Shown one piece after another: positions 45,116 to 56,997 of a stretch of DNA of 64,000 nucleotides (within the stretch, counting starts at the first letter, position 1; the number at the start of each line of letters is the position of its first letter). Under the pieces are notes generated by a model. It was not told the origin of the DNA, ran no database searches, and saw only the letters and a list, made by a program, of their open reading frames with translations. A program made the position numbers and the translations under genes. The DNA comes from Isoetes taiwanensis. Lineage: Eukaryota; Streptophyta; Lycopodiopsida; Isoetales; Isoetaceae. The DNA is taken from NCBI GenBank assembly GCA_021234155.1, contig JAJEKV010000002.1, positions 27,769,299 to 27,833,298 of the forward strand, given 5' to 3'.

Positions 45116-45240
45116 GAAACTGTGTAATTCCATCATGATCTTTGTAATTCCATGATCTTTTGATAATCTGTGTAATTCCATAATCATCTGTGTAATTGTA
45201 TGAATCGATCATCTGTGTAATTCCATGATTTGTATATGTG
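45116..45240 (+). repeat. Short tandem repeat TGTGTAATTCCAT
   Basis: The block CTGTGTAATTCCATGATC recurs about six times with small changes and variable spacing. Non-coding. Confidence 0.6.
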
Positions 45241-45961
45241 AACCTATTTCTTGATCATTGTAATTTTGTTTAAAATTTTAAGACCGTATAATGTTTAGTT
45301 AAAACTATGTATGCTTCATTTTGTAAGTAACTAACATCAGAATGTTCCGTAAAAAATATGAAACTTAAGAATGTAACAAGAATGTAACTAATTTTAAACT
45401 AGCAGAACTGCAGGGTTGGGAAGAAGGTTAGCCAGTCGGGTTACGTCCTGAAGCTGCATAACAAGGAGATAAAAAATTTCTGAGAGCAATGCATCATTAA
45501 GATCAGGGAATTGGGCAGTGCATGTGGATAGCTTAGAATTGCAGAAAAACTTGCACCTCTAGTTAGGCAAGACTGCTAATCAATCTTTAGGGAACCCATC
45601 ACAAACATGACATTGTCCAAAACTAATATCCCGTTAGTGTTTTTTTTGTTTACTTGTTTACGCTTTTTGGTTACGCTATGGAATGGAGAGTCCCTAACAA
45701 TGATCCTCCTCCTGAAATTAGTCATTTTAATCACATAAGACTTCTACATCTATATTCCACTGTCACTCTGTACATTTCTTGTCTGTATTCTAAGGCAAGT
45801 CTAAGGCAACGTAGTTTCTTTCTCCACACTATTACATTTGCACTTAATCTAAAATAAAAGACGAGAATAAAATCCAATTTGTTTCTTTGGTAGGTTGACC
45901 CATATGGGGGAATATGGGAAACTTAGAAATAGGCTTTGCCTATAAAAGGATTAAAGCAAAA

Positions 45962-46020
45962 TAGGGTGAAAGCATATTGTAGTGGAACACCCTGGGTGTC
46001 CCCCCTGTCCCCCCTAAAAA
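45962..46020 (+). repeat. Possible one-sided MITE-like terminus
   Basis: GGGTGAAAGCATATTGTAG followed by GGAACACCC resembles the left end of the 44677 MITE (GGGTGAGAGCATGTTAGGG). It lies 270 bp upstream of the transposase-like pseudogene. I did not find an inverted partner on the right side. Confidence 0.3.
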
Positions 46021-46238
46021 TGTGGTGGGAGATATCAAATTTGTGGTGCGATTTTAAATGTTTGTTTGGCACCTAGTGCATGTACTGCCCGGATTCAATC
46101 ATTTCTTGAACTGCAACAACCCGATTCCTATGCCACCCGTCCCATTCCAATTTCCTACGCCATCCGTCCCATTCCAATCTCCACCTAACCGATTCCTAAA
46201 CCCACGACCCACCCGCGCCTTTCCTGAAGCACACGGCT

Positions 46239-49200
46239 ATGGCGCTTAATCCGGTTGTGGATCAATCCGGTTCATACTTTGAATCATTTAATTTGGAAGC
46301 AAATCTGCCTAAAATCTCAAACCGGAGCACATGTAAGAGAAAGAGAACTCCAGAACAAGAACGGGATCATAAAAGACGCCAAAGGAAAAGAAAAAAGGAA
46401 GCTAAAGAAGAATTAGCAAAAATTGCATCAGCAGAGGGAGGATCCACCAGAACGGCCTCTACTAGGCGTCGGATGGTGTTGAAATTATTATCTTCATTTC
46501 ATAGCACCACTAAAGGCTTGGCTGACAGTGATAAGAAAGAGGTTTTATGAGATTTTCTGGAAGATGACACAATGGACATCGTACTTGGTGAAGAGCTGAA
46601 AGATTTGCAAGCCAAGAGCATTGTGGTCAGCAACCTCAGGGCTTCCATTCAACTTGTGAAGAAGTCTAACAGCAATGACAGTTTAGCAGCCAAGAGTAGT
46701 TGCCTGGCTATGGCCGTAAGAGGAAGCATTAATACCGAAAGTGCTAATCCTGTCAGTGCTCGGGGTTTTGGTAAACTGCTGGGTGTTCATCCTAGGAATC
46801 TTACCAAAGCAAAATTGAAGAGGGAAGAGATAGATTGCAAAGGGGGAAATGGGTTTTGTACAAAAGAGTTAGAAGAGCAGATGCAATTCCCAATTCTGTC
46901 ATAGAACTTGTGCAGCAATTTTGGACCAGCTTGATGAGGGTCTCTCCAAATGCAAAGGATGTTAAGTTCAGAAGATTGGAACGAAATGTAAGAGAGGATC
47001 ATGCCACTCACTATCTGGAAGAATCACAGGTTATTTCATTTCTTCATCTTCACCACATTTTTTATTGTTAATGTGGTATGTTGTATGTGGTTAGTGATTG
47101 CTTGTGATATGTGGTTGGTGTGGTTAGTGATTGCTCGTGGTGTGTGGTGCCTATTAATGCTGTGATATATGATATGTGTTGCCTAGTGTGGTGAGGCACG
47201 TGGTGTAAAATAAATGCTGTAAATATATGCTTTGTGGTGCCTAGTGTGGTGAATAACATGGTGTAAAATACATGCTATAATATATGCTATGTGGTGCCTA
47301 GTGTGGTGAAAAATATGGTGAAAAATAAATGCTCTAAATATACGCCTTGTGGTGCCTAGTGTGGTGAATAACATGGTGTAAAATACATGTTGTAATATAT
47401 GCTATGTGGTGCCTAGTGTGGTGAAAAATATGGTGAAAAATAAATGCTCTAAATATATGCTTTGTGGTGCCTAGTGTGGTGAATAACATGATGTAAAATA
47501 AATGCTGTAATATATGCTATGTGGTGCCTAGTGTGGTGAATAACATGGTGTAAAATAAATGCTGTAATATATTCTATGTGGTGCCTAGTGTGGTGAAAAA
47601 TATGGTGTGCAATAAATTATGTATTATATGCTTTGTGGTGCCTAGTGTGGTGAATAACGAGGTGTAAGATGAATGTCTGTAATATATGCTATGTGGTGCC
47701 TAGTGTGGTGAAAAATATGATGTACAATAAATTATGTATTATATGCTTTGTGGTGCCTAGTGTGGCTGAATAACGAGGTGTAAGATGAATGTCCTGTAAT
47801 ATATGCTATGTGGTGCCTAGTGTGGTGGAAAATGTAGTGTGCAATAAATATCTGATCACCTTGTTATCTTCCCTTGCGGTTGCAATTGTTCAAGAAATTC
47901 AAGGCTAAACATCCTAGTGTTATGATCAAACAGAGGATGTTTGAAAAGTCAAAACCATGGTTTGTTGTAAAATTAAAGGACTTCAATAGTTCTTTCTTTG
48001 ATATACCATGTTAGAATGCGATGCTAATAGATGGCTTCAATAGTATGAGAACTAAGCACCCAAAAAGCTGCAAAATGTGACTTGTCGGCTGGGCCTTGGT
48101 GTCGGACATATATATGGTGAATGCGTGGCCCTGAATACAAAATAAGTAGCACAAGAAGTCCGTGGCAGGGAATCCTATGTGAGAAAACTATCTTCCAACC
48201 TTACCATAAGAGGGAATGCATTCTGGGTGAGTGTAAAGAGTGTGGGATTAAGAAGTTCCCTATCTGCCCACATGAACAATCTAGTGATAGTGGCATGGTG
48301 AAGTGGGAATACCTAGACTATGAAAAAACTGTATTCAGAGATGGCAGCAAGAAGTCTAAGCTCGTTCACCAACACAATGAAACTACAAGTCTTCCACTGG
48401 TGAACAAAATGTTGAAGAAGCTTCCAAAATTTCCTTTACACAACTTCAGATATAAGTGGCAGGCAGGCCAGTACAAAGAACTCCTTGATAACTTGCCTGG
48501 AGATGCTTACCTATCCGTGGTTGACTTCGCAGAGTTATACTTTTAAGGAGCAGAATGAAGTTCATCCATGCCATTTGCCGGGGTCAACAAACGGATAACT
48601 ATATTTGTTCAAATAACCTATCAGGTTGATCCACAGACAGACACCATTGAGAAGAAAACACACTACTATGTGTCGGATGATAGGGAACATGACACACTTT
48701 TTGTTCAACATTGTTTTATGAAACATTTTGAGTACTTAAAGCAGAAAGGCAATGTTCCCAAACAGCACTATGTATTTTCAGATGGTGCTGCATCACAATT
48801 CAAAGCAGCCAGATCATTTTATTTTGTTGGAAGGTACAGTTGTGATACAGAGGTCAACATGATGTGGAACTTCTTTGGATCAAACCATGGAAAAGGTGAA
48901 CATGATGGGAAGGCAGCAGAATTGAAAAGATGGATACGAGGTCTAAAACTTAAACATCCCCGACATTAAACTAGATAATGCCCATGATGTGGTGAAAATT
49001 GCGAGAGAAACAATTTCAATGTGGTACATCCGAAAGTGGACTGAAATTGGAAGAAAAGTTCGGAGATACTTGGGAAATAAAACCCGAGGATATCAACAGG
49101 GAAAAAGGCTTGGGGTGCGAGAGACAATTCCGAAACCAGTGCAAATTCATTCAGGTCCATGGATTCAAGACATGAAATCCAACACGCCTACATACCGTAA

Positions 49201-49596
49201 AAGCTATCATGTTTTTGGCAAAGCAATTGTTTGGATGGAAAATGGGACATGTGTGAGAACAAATTGTATATAGATGAATGGAACCTTGTAGTCGTTGAAC
49301 CATCCTCCAATGTTCATGCGGATGTGGAAGAGACCCGCAAGTCTACCAGGCCACTATACTCAACCTTGGCAAATGTACTTGCAGAAGCACTTAGAGAAGG
49401 AGACAGCTTTGCAGTTGCTGCACCTAAAGGGAATGAGGAGGATTCTGTATTTTGGCCAAAATTTGAAGTTGAAAATGACTTCAAGCAGAACGGAAACTTG
49501 TTTATGAGAGGTGAAACCGTTGTGGAGGGCATTTACTATAGAAAGAAGCCTCGGTCAAAGGTGATGTATGAGTTGTTGACAAACGAGCCAAAGTGA
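46239..49596 (+). pseudogene. Decayed DDE-like transposase-type gene
   Basis: The start region (46239-46550) is basic (KRKRTPEQERDHKRRQRKRK). A TGA at 46548-46550 interrupts a frame that continues to about 46845, where a shift leads into IPNSVIELVQQFW. After the minisatellite come LFKKFKAKHPSVMIKQRMFE with stops, then 48121-48546 with a Cys cluster (CILGECKECGIKKFPICP) and VVDFAE. A frame change follows (FKEQNEVH), then 48568-48969 with VFSDGAASQFKAA, WNFFGSNHGKGEHDG. D of VVDF, D of FSDG and the HGKGxxDG block have the order of a DDE/RNase-H-fold catalytic core. I recall similar uncharacterised proteins in animals and early plants, but cannot name the superfamily. At least four lesions. Confidence 0.55.
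47080..47850 (+). repeat. 57-58 bp minisatellite, about 12 copies
   Basis: The anchor CCTAGTGTGGTGA begins at 47182, 47240, 47297, 47355, 47412, 47470, 47527, 47584, 47641, 47699, 47756 and 47816. Two unit types tend to alternate (GAATAACATGGTGTAAAATA and GAAAAATATGGTG), giving a higher-order period of about 115 bp. It lies within the transposase-like pseudogene after CAG/GTTATT, so it may occupy an intron. Confidence 0.85.
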
Positions 49597-49864
49597 CTTG
49601 TATTCTCTACTCAAATTTGTGCTATTCGAGTTCCCATGCAAAGAGATCAAGAAAGGTGCTCGAACTGTTTATGTGCTAGACCAAAGTGGATGAGGAAAAG
49701 ATTCTAGAAAAAACTTGCGAGGTTTTATCTGATGAAGATAGCATGTCTGGTGAAGAATAGTTGAACACATTCTTACAGTTTAGGAAATGATTCAGAAATT
49801 TTGAATATATGTTGTTGTGTCTTGCCTTGTTTGGGAATAATATAAGAAACTCAATTCCATGCTC

Positions 49865-49870
<6 letters not shown>

Positions 49871-49895
<25 letters not shown>
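49871..49895 (-). repeat. Poly(A) tract (minus strand)
   Basis: About 25 T on the plus strand. On the minus strand it follows TAATGAAAAAAACCCC and CATTCACTC, and lies about 280 bp after the stop of the 50177-50872 frame. It fits the 3' end of a retroposed transcript. Confidence 0.6.
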
Positions 49896-49896
<1 letters not shown>

Positions 49897-50176
49897 GAGT
49901 GAATGGGGTTTTTTTCATTAATTATAGAAAAAGGTACAACATAGTGAGTGAGCCTTTATAGGTAGGCTACTCATGATAAAGCATGCAAATAAATACAAAT
50001 GAAGTAGGTGCTGTTGAAAGCACATAGCAATGTTTTATAATAACAGTAGTAGTTGTGATATGTGTTATGCTGCAACAGAGTGAGCAGACCAATTCCTGCA
50101 GAAAAGATGTAGATGTTAATAAGATGCAGAAGTTATACGCAGACCTGTTTCTTGTCAAAAAAGGGAGAGGTGCAAG

Positions 50177-50872
50177 TCAATGATGTGAAAGAGTGGGGTG
50201 ATTTGTGTGGAAATGGTAGGTGTTTAGGAATTCATGGTGAGCTCGGAAATTAGGCTGAAGTATAAGAGTGTTGCCATTTTCCCAGTTTCGCTCAGTAATC
50301 AGCCTGTCTGCATTGGTAGTGGACATCAAAATTATCAAAGTGCCATATGCATCTGCCAGGCTTCTGTGATGATAATAGCATTCCCTGTAGTACTCAAACT
50401 GCTGATCTGTCATTCTTCTGTTGTTGCTTTCCATGAACCACCATATTTGATGCATAAGATATGTGCCTCTGCAGAATTCTATAGCCCATTCTAGTTCATC
50501 ATCAGGGATATCAATTATATCTATATCTGTGATGCCCCTAACTGTGCCTGTCCACATGTCATGAGTGTATTGAATATCGTGTACCAATCTCTGCCCTGGG
50601 AACAATCTATATTCTGCAGGTTCCACTGAAGTTCCAATGTCTCTGCTAAGGTTCCTCATGTAATCTCTGAATAGCTGTATGTTTGTGGGGACTCTGGATT
50701 GTTGGTATTCAAAATCTGAGGCAAATTGCTCGTCCGAGATGCTCGGCCCAGCTGGTCTCGGAAATAGAGGAACTGGTACACCATTAGCATCCAATCTTGG
50801 CAGAGTTTGAGATCCTCTTTGATCCAGAGAGAGTGTATCCCAGTTTGGAGCAAAGTAGCTGAAGTGGTTCAT
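50177..50872 (-). CDS. Unknown intact ORF, downstream member of an overlapping pair
   Basis: 231 codons with no break. It is rich in aromatic and polar residues (NHFSYFAPNWDTL, HQIWWFMESNN, FEYYRECYYHH) and contains IIDIPDDELEWAIEF. No signal peptide, membrane segment or known motif is visible. Its ATG overlaps the stop of the upstream frame as ATGA. It is intronless and followed by a poly(A) tract on its own strand, so the pair may be a retroposed copy or part of a mobile element. I do not recognise the family. Confidence 0.5.
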   Translation of the reverse strand: MNHFSYFAPNWDTLSLDQRGSQTLPRLDANGVPVPLFPRPAGPSISDEQFASDFEYQQSRVPTNIQLFRDYMRNLSRDIGTSVEPAEYRLFPGQRLVHDIQYTHDMWTGTVRGITDIDIIDIPDDELEWAIEFCRGTYLMHQIWWFMESNNRRMTDQQFEYYRECYYHHRSLADAYGTLIILMSTTNADRLITERNWENGNTLILQPNFRAHHEFLNTYHFHTNHPTLSHH

Positions 50873-51087
50873 ATCTTTTGACAGAGGATCTTGGGATCGA
50901 GATGGAATGCACTTAACTGTGAGAGTAGAGCGTCCCTTTGAGCAGCAGGAAGGAGCATGAAATTGTGAAGGAGCGAAAGAGAATTTGAATTTAGGGCTGA
51001 CGGGCCATGTAAAAGTTTATTTTTTTTGGGAAAATTCGCCATAAATTTCACCACATGTGTCACCACATGTTTCACCACGTGTTTCAC
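50869..51087 (-). CDS. Short ORF overlapping the start of the 50177-50872 ORF
   Basis: 72 codons. The first part (MKHVVKHVVTHVVKFM) is a translation of a short DNA repeat (CACCACATGT/GTTTCACCACGTG at 51046-51085) and may not be real; the true start may be the Met of KFMANF at 51042 or later. The rest (LLHNFMLLPAAQRDALLSQL) is helical. The stop TGA overlaps the next ATG. Confidence 0.35.
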   Translation of the reverse strand: MKHVVKHVVTHVVKFMANFPKKNKLLHGPSALNSNSLSLLHNFMLLPAAQRDALLSQLSAFHLDPKILCQKI

Positions 51088-51324
51088 TTTCCCGAGACAG
51101 AGATCCTTCTGAACAGCTTTTCCACTGAAATGCTTTCCTTTTCCTTAAATTCTCTCGGTCCCATCAATTCCTCTCATCATCCTTTTGGACGGCCGTGCAT
51201 TCTAAAAATCATTATGGGATGGCAAAATTAATGACCTCGGGCAACCCAAAAGGCCCGAGGTGCCATTCTTCTTGCTCCGAATCGAAGTTTACTGGTTCTT
51301 ACTTCGCAGCCTACTTCGCCAGAC

Positions 51325-51999
51325 ATGGCCAACTTCACCTCTTGGATCCTGCAAAATGATAGAGTGCCGGAATGGGACAATGTCACCAGAGAAGAAGAGC
51401 CCATGATACCTAGGCGTTCTGTCCCGATTTTCACCCATGCAGAATGGATGGACATTCTCAGGCAACAAAAATTTCTCTATTCACCGGATGAGAATATGAC
51501 CACAGAAATGTTGAAAGCTCTCACCAGGAGGATGAATTGTACACTAAACCTCCCAGATCTCTCAACTTTCTCTGCTTCCACTGAAATTTTTACACACCAG
51601 CATCTTTGGCCTATTCCTCCTACTATTGACCAGGATCTGCAAAGGTTGAAACCTTTTCTGCTTAATGGCTACCAAACCTTTACGCTAGACAGAACAGGGC
51701 TTCGCTGCAGCTTTGCCGGAACAGGGCTGGGCTTCCCTTGCAAGCAAGCTACTAAAAACTCTCAAATAGGGCTTTCCTGCAAACTCCATTACGAACTGCG
51801 TCTGCCCCTGCTGAAAGCCACACCTGACCCCTGCTTCCAAGATCCAGTACTACTGCCACGATCTTCAAAGAAAACACCAGCGCCCTTGCTTCCGGCCCTG
51901 CTTCCACGATTCGGTGCTGCTTCGGGCCCCTGCTTCCTCGATCTGGCGCCCTTGCTTCTGGCCCAAGGTGCAAACCCTCGGACCAGAGTGTTAAGATAA
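51325..51999 (+). CDS. Divergent ORF of unknown function
   Basis: 224 codons. The first 120 look like a genuine protein (TSWILQNDRVPEWDNVTREE, PIFTHAEWMDILRQQ). The last 70 become Pro/Leu/Cys-rich and repetitive (CFQDPVLLP, CFLDLAPLLL), which looks like read-through into non-coding DNA. Its stop codon TAA lies inside the foldback element beginning at 51995. It is transcribed away from the minus-strand pair, about 240 bp apart, so a shared promoter is possible. No family recognised. Confidence 0.35.
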   Translation: MANFTSWILQNDRVPEWDNVTREEEPMIPRRSVPIFTHAEWMDILRQQKFLYSPDENMTTEMLKALTRRMNCTLNLPDLSTFSASTEIFTHQHLWPIPPTIDQDLQRLKPFLLNGYQTFTLDRTGLRCSFAGTGLGFPCKQATKNSQIGLSCKLHYELRLPLLKATPDPCFQDPVLLPRSSKKTPAPLLPALLPRFGAASGPCFLDLAPLLLAQGANPRTRVLR

Positions 52000-52126
52000 C
52001 GCCCTGGGCCTCGGGCGTTACCATTAAAAAAAAATTTCGGCATGGCCAAAATGGTAGCACGCCCTCGCCATTTTGGCCATGCCTCAAATTTTTTTTTTGG
52101 TAACGCCCTCGGCCCAGGGCGTTATC
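51995..52126. mobile_element. Foldback MITE, GATAACGCCCTGGGCC termini
   Basis: Arms of about 58 bp are inverted copies with a few mismatches. They start GATAACGCCCTGGGCC, then carry an A-run and GGCATGGCCAAAATGG. The loop is about 14 nt. Non-coding. It terminates the ORF at 51325-51999. Confidence 0.75.
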
Positions 52127-55100
52127 TACCCCATTTCGGTTCTTGCTTCACTTTTTTATTCCAGATTTTCTTCCGTATTTGTTTTCATCGGATCTGTTGA
52201 GCTATGGCCACTGCATGTGCTTTAGGCTTAGCTGTCATTGCATGTGATTTAGCTTCATGTGCTTCGCCAGTGAGTTGTGCGTGAATGAGTGCCCTGTGCA
52301 TGTATTTGCACATTTTGGTGTATATTCATCTTCTTTTTATTTTGGGATGTGGTTGGGTTGCGTGCGAGGGCATGCCGCATGTTACGCCGCATGCAGCGTT
52401 CCCTTCCCGCTTGCAGCTCCCCTTGCGGGACGCTGGCTGGCAGCATTGATTGCTAGGTTTTGAACTGGCGGAGCTTTTTGAATGTTGCGACCTCCAAGAA
52501 CTTGATACGAATTGTCTTCCTTCCTGCGCTTCTATTTGGCGCCCACGATTTTGGATGCTTAAGCTTGAGCTGGGTCATGTGCTTTATTTGAAACTATTGA
52601 AATGGTAAAACTGTAATTGAATAAAATGTGATGCATTTTCAGTTTCGAGCATACAGAGTTAAGTTTTTTAGGCAAAGAAGCATTTTTCTGGCCGAGGATT
52701 CTCCTTCCCTCCCATCATTTGTTTCTAGCTAATAAATTGCAGGAGCAGAGAGAATCTTCAAAGCATTTTCAAAGCGTTGATCCATTGCCGGATTCATCAG
52801 GGATTTTGTTTTTCTAGAAGAATCGGTTGAGCAGGTAGAACCCACCTAAATCATATTTTATTTTCCATGCTTCTTCTATATGTCATGCAGGACAATCGAT
52901 AGACTTCTTAGACTGTAAAACATTTTTCTTTCTCTATGCAAGTTAATCCAGCTCTTGCAATTTTTGAATCGATTGAAGAGCTTCAGCTTTGGATTTCACG
53001 TCAAAAGTCAAAAGCCTGTATGCTTAGGGTTTGTGCTCTGCGTTCAAAAAATGAGAGATAATTGAGGCTGATTTGTTAGGCTTAGAGTTCTTGGTTAAAA
53101 TGCAGCAGAGGTCATGTTCCAGCAAAGTCTAAGGCACATTGTAGCACAAACTTATTTTTAAGTTTGTGCATCTTGGCGAGTAAATCCGACTCTTCAAATC
53201 CATTCATGGAAGGTTGAGCAAATTTGACATTTTGTGAGCACTGCAATCCTTCTAAATTTTATTTTTTCGAATCACTTTATGCAGTATGGCACAAAACATT
53301 TATGGTTTTTTTTCTCTGTGGAGCTTTGGAGCGGCCATGGCTGAAGCTAGAAAAGCCATTTTCTATTGTTGTCTCCTCCTCTTCAGTTGAGCTTTTGTAT
53401 TACAGAGTTCTTGCTTCATCAGGGCATATATAGATTTTAGCAGCAGGAAATTTACTTCCTTCCTTCCTTCCTTCCTTAAGTTGAACTTTTGTATTACAGA
53501 GTTCTTGCTTATTTACTTATTCAAAATGTGCCATTGTGTGTCCAGCTGCAAATAGTTCATTTTTCAATTTCAAATTCATTTCACCAAGATCTTTCCAAGT
53601 ACTACTTTGCAGAATTTCGTTTTAAACATGCACTCAAAGTAAATTTATCTGGCTTCCTTCTAAGATGTCTAATAATCTTATTCATTTGTACAGGCCACTA
53701 GAATGAGACAAATTAATGGAGTTGCGCACAAGTCCCATGCAAAGCCTTTTAGCTACAAATTCAATATAGGTACATTATTGGATATGACAGTTACATTGTT
53801 TGTTGAATGATATTTATCCCCTTTCGCATCTCTTCAATTCAAATTGAGAGTCTTTGCCCTTAAGTGTATCTCTCATCCATTAATAGTAACACATGGGATG
53901 TACAATCTAATCGTAACTCATGAAGAATTTTTGTTAGCAAATGGTGCTCTGATCATAGACAATTCTGATGCTTTTGTAGGCAATGAGCAATGAGCAATGA
54001 GCAACTGAAAAAGACTACACTAGACTGATGTGATTCCAATAAAAAGTGTTGTATAGGATGTAATCAAACATTTCCATCTTCCATGTACTGGTTATATTAC
54101 GCCAAAATATGTTGATTGATCATTTTGCTTCTCATTTTAACATTGATTAAATGTGTCTTTCTTTCTGCAGGCATCAGCATAAGTTTGGAATGTGTTTTCC
54201 AATATGAAATATTGTGGAGACATTTCCTTGGCTTCTACAGTTTTTGGTCTTCAATTAAACATCCTCGAGAGTTTGTGCCATTTCTTCATTGTGCAATACA
54301 TAAAAGCTAGGTATAGTTATATACTTATGCTTTTTATAATGGTAACATTATCTCATTATTTTGAATGGTTTCATGCTTTGAGTAAATTATATGGTTGATA
54401 TTTGGACAGAGGGCAGGTGCAAGGAGCATAATGGGCATTGAGTCGAGGAAAGGTGTAGACAGGCTTGCTTTGATTTCATGTCCGATTGGACTTTGCCTAT
54501 AACCATGTATTCAATTTTTTTCTTTGTACAGTTTAACAAGGTCTATCATGGATTATGAATGCAGATTGGTTGGTAATATTTGGAGGAGCTGCAAATGCTA
54601 CCCAAATAATGTACGAATATTTGTAAAAGACCGAACATTTCCAAAGAGAAATCTGAAGAGAAGTCCTATGCTTACATTTCATTAAAATTGATTTGACTGA
54701 TTGTTTCTGGGGATTATATAGTCTAATATCTCTCATCTTTGATCAGAGCTACTAGAATCAGAGATGCGACTCTAATCCTACGTTGGGTAGCTGCATATCA
54801 CAACCTAGAACAAGATCTGAGATTGTGATTATTTTAGATTACCTTACAGATACTTGCATATTCTCAAATTAGGCTATATATATTGTTCTTACTGATCACC
54901 TCCAAGCTTGCAATGATCATGTCCAAGTTTGCAACAATCTGCCCAAGGGATCCTCTTATGAGTAGCAGTTTGTATCGAAACCCACAAACGACGGCTTAAA
55001 GGGGAAAAGAGCTAGCATAATAGGCCCTGCTTGAAAATACTACTTCTATTTAAGTTTCAACAGAGAATCATTGTGGCAAAGGGCATGCTGCCATCAAGAG

Positions 55101-56197
55101 TTTTCTTATTTTCATCTTTGGTTTTCCAGTTATTTTATTCATGGACATTTTGCTTAGAGATGCATTGTTAAGTCTTAAGGAGCTCAAGGATTGATAATGT
55201 AAATGTAAATTAATTTTTTTGGGTATGGTCAAGGTGGTTGTGCATTGCAATTTGGCACAAATTTTCAAAGGTGGTTTTATCTTGCCACATTGTTCTCTGC
55301 ATTGCAATTTCATGAAAAAAAAAATATTGGTTTCGAATATGCTTTTGATATTGATGTCAGTAATGAAGCCACAAGGTGTGCTCAATGGGACAAGAGGTCT
55401 ACTATTTATGTATATATAGGACTTATGATGTAATAAAGTTGTATTGTTACAATAAAGTTATATCATTTCTCACTTAGCCTACATGTAAGAGAACTCGCTT
55501 AGAGCACGTGTAGGATATGAGGTATCTACAAGTGATTGCAATCGATGGAAAACTTGGGTTAAAAGAAGACAAACCTTTGCATATGATCTGAACGCTATTG
55601 CAACTGTTTAAATGTGCACCACTCACAATATATGACAAGTCTAAAATGTGCATGCTTTTGTACTTAAAAGGGAAAAAAAGGGGGAGACCTTTAAATTAAG
55701 AATTTAAAGAACAGGGCCGAAGCATAGCTTACCAAACAAATATAACTTCTGTTGACATCTCCAGGTTTTCTAAGTCATATATATTTCTTTTTTACTTTTT
55801 GATATTTGAAATTGCTTCGCAAAGGTTCAGGAAGTGAAAAAAATAATTGCATTCTAGACTTCTGCCAAGCTTCATACTTAACTTTTCATGTGCAGTTACC
55901 ATCGCAGTGTTCAGTATTTCCTGAATAACACTTCCTTTGTGAATCTGGGTGGGATCCAGTCCTGCCAGTAAAGGGATCACCGGATAAGACATGACGAGTC
56001 AATTGTTGAATTATTGGATAAGGATGCTGAAAGTTCCTTTGTTAGCCTTTGTGTCTATCTATCTGCAGGTCCATTTTGCCCTTTGCACAATTCCTGTATT
56101 GTCTTTAATAATTGCGTCCCAAAGAGAGAATTCGTGTTTCATATCTGGCGCTCGGCTTTGAATCACCATGCATAGTGCGTGCGTGTCAAAAGATCCA
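52127..56197. other. Long AT-rich stretch without a supported gene
   Basis: About 4 kb with only short open frames lacking domains. Visible repeats are a 31 bp block ending TTTTGTATTACAGAGTTCTT at about 53386 and again at 53480, a CTTC microsatellite at 53456-53476, and GCAATGA three times near 53980-54000. Confidence 0.5.
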
Positions 56198-56997
56198 TCC
56201 TCTCTACTAAGGATATTTTAATTTAAAGATATTGGGACTGCTACTAGAAAAACCCAATAGAATCATTAACAAGGTTAAGACAAAGAGCTGGATTGATGGA
56301 TGAGTTTGAATTGATGGACTATTGGTGCTAGATCTACTGGTTGACTTGGCCACCACCATTTTGAGATTTAGGGTCCACAATGTGCTTGATACAATGATTT
56401 TATCATTTCTAACTCAATTTGCCATTTTAAGAAGGAAGCTACATAATCTAGAGTGCTCCACCTCTTGCAAGCAAAACGTTGGTCAATGTTATGGTTTTGC
56501 ATATTCATTAGAGATTTTCACACAAATTTTTAATGTCTTTTAAAGTATTGACACATTTGCTGAACATTCTCAATTCCATGACGTTAATTTAAGGCTTTTA
56601 ACCAATTTAACTACATTAGCAAACGAAGATCTTGGGCCAATATGATGTTTGCAAGCACATTGTCCATGATCAATCCAGAAACACCATCAATCCAAGAAAG
56701 TACGTGTGCACATGCAGCTATTTTTCACCTTCGATTCTACCACATACACATGTGCCTACAATGCCAATATCCAATCTTCCACTACACTCCAATTGCAATT
56801 GTGTTGACTAAACATTAGATCTACTATCTCCTACGAATCACAAGCACCAATTGAAAAACCCTTTATGCTCGGCACTCCACTACATCTACGAACACAATTA
56901 AATTTACAACTCTTTATTCTACCTATAAACTCTATTATGTCTACTCAGTGAACACGCCCACTAATAATGCCCGGCATCGCCGGGCACACGTTTCTAG
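56198..56997 (+). mobile_element. Non-autonomous Helitron, copy 2
   Basis: The 5' end TCCTCTCTACTAAGG is preceded by A and matches the usual TCTCTACTA start. The 3' end has the hairpin GCCCGGC-ATC-GCCGGGC, then ACACGTTT and terminal CTAG, followed by host T. Insertion between A and T without duplication is as expected. The element is 800 bp, with no Rep/helicase coding. The 3' hairpin is nearly identical to that of the copy ending at 16355. Confidence 0.85.

Noticed and set aside
47080-47850. CRISPR-like array
   Set aside because: Units are directly adjacent without unique spacers and the genome is a eukaryote; it is a minisatellite.
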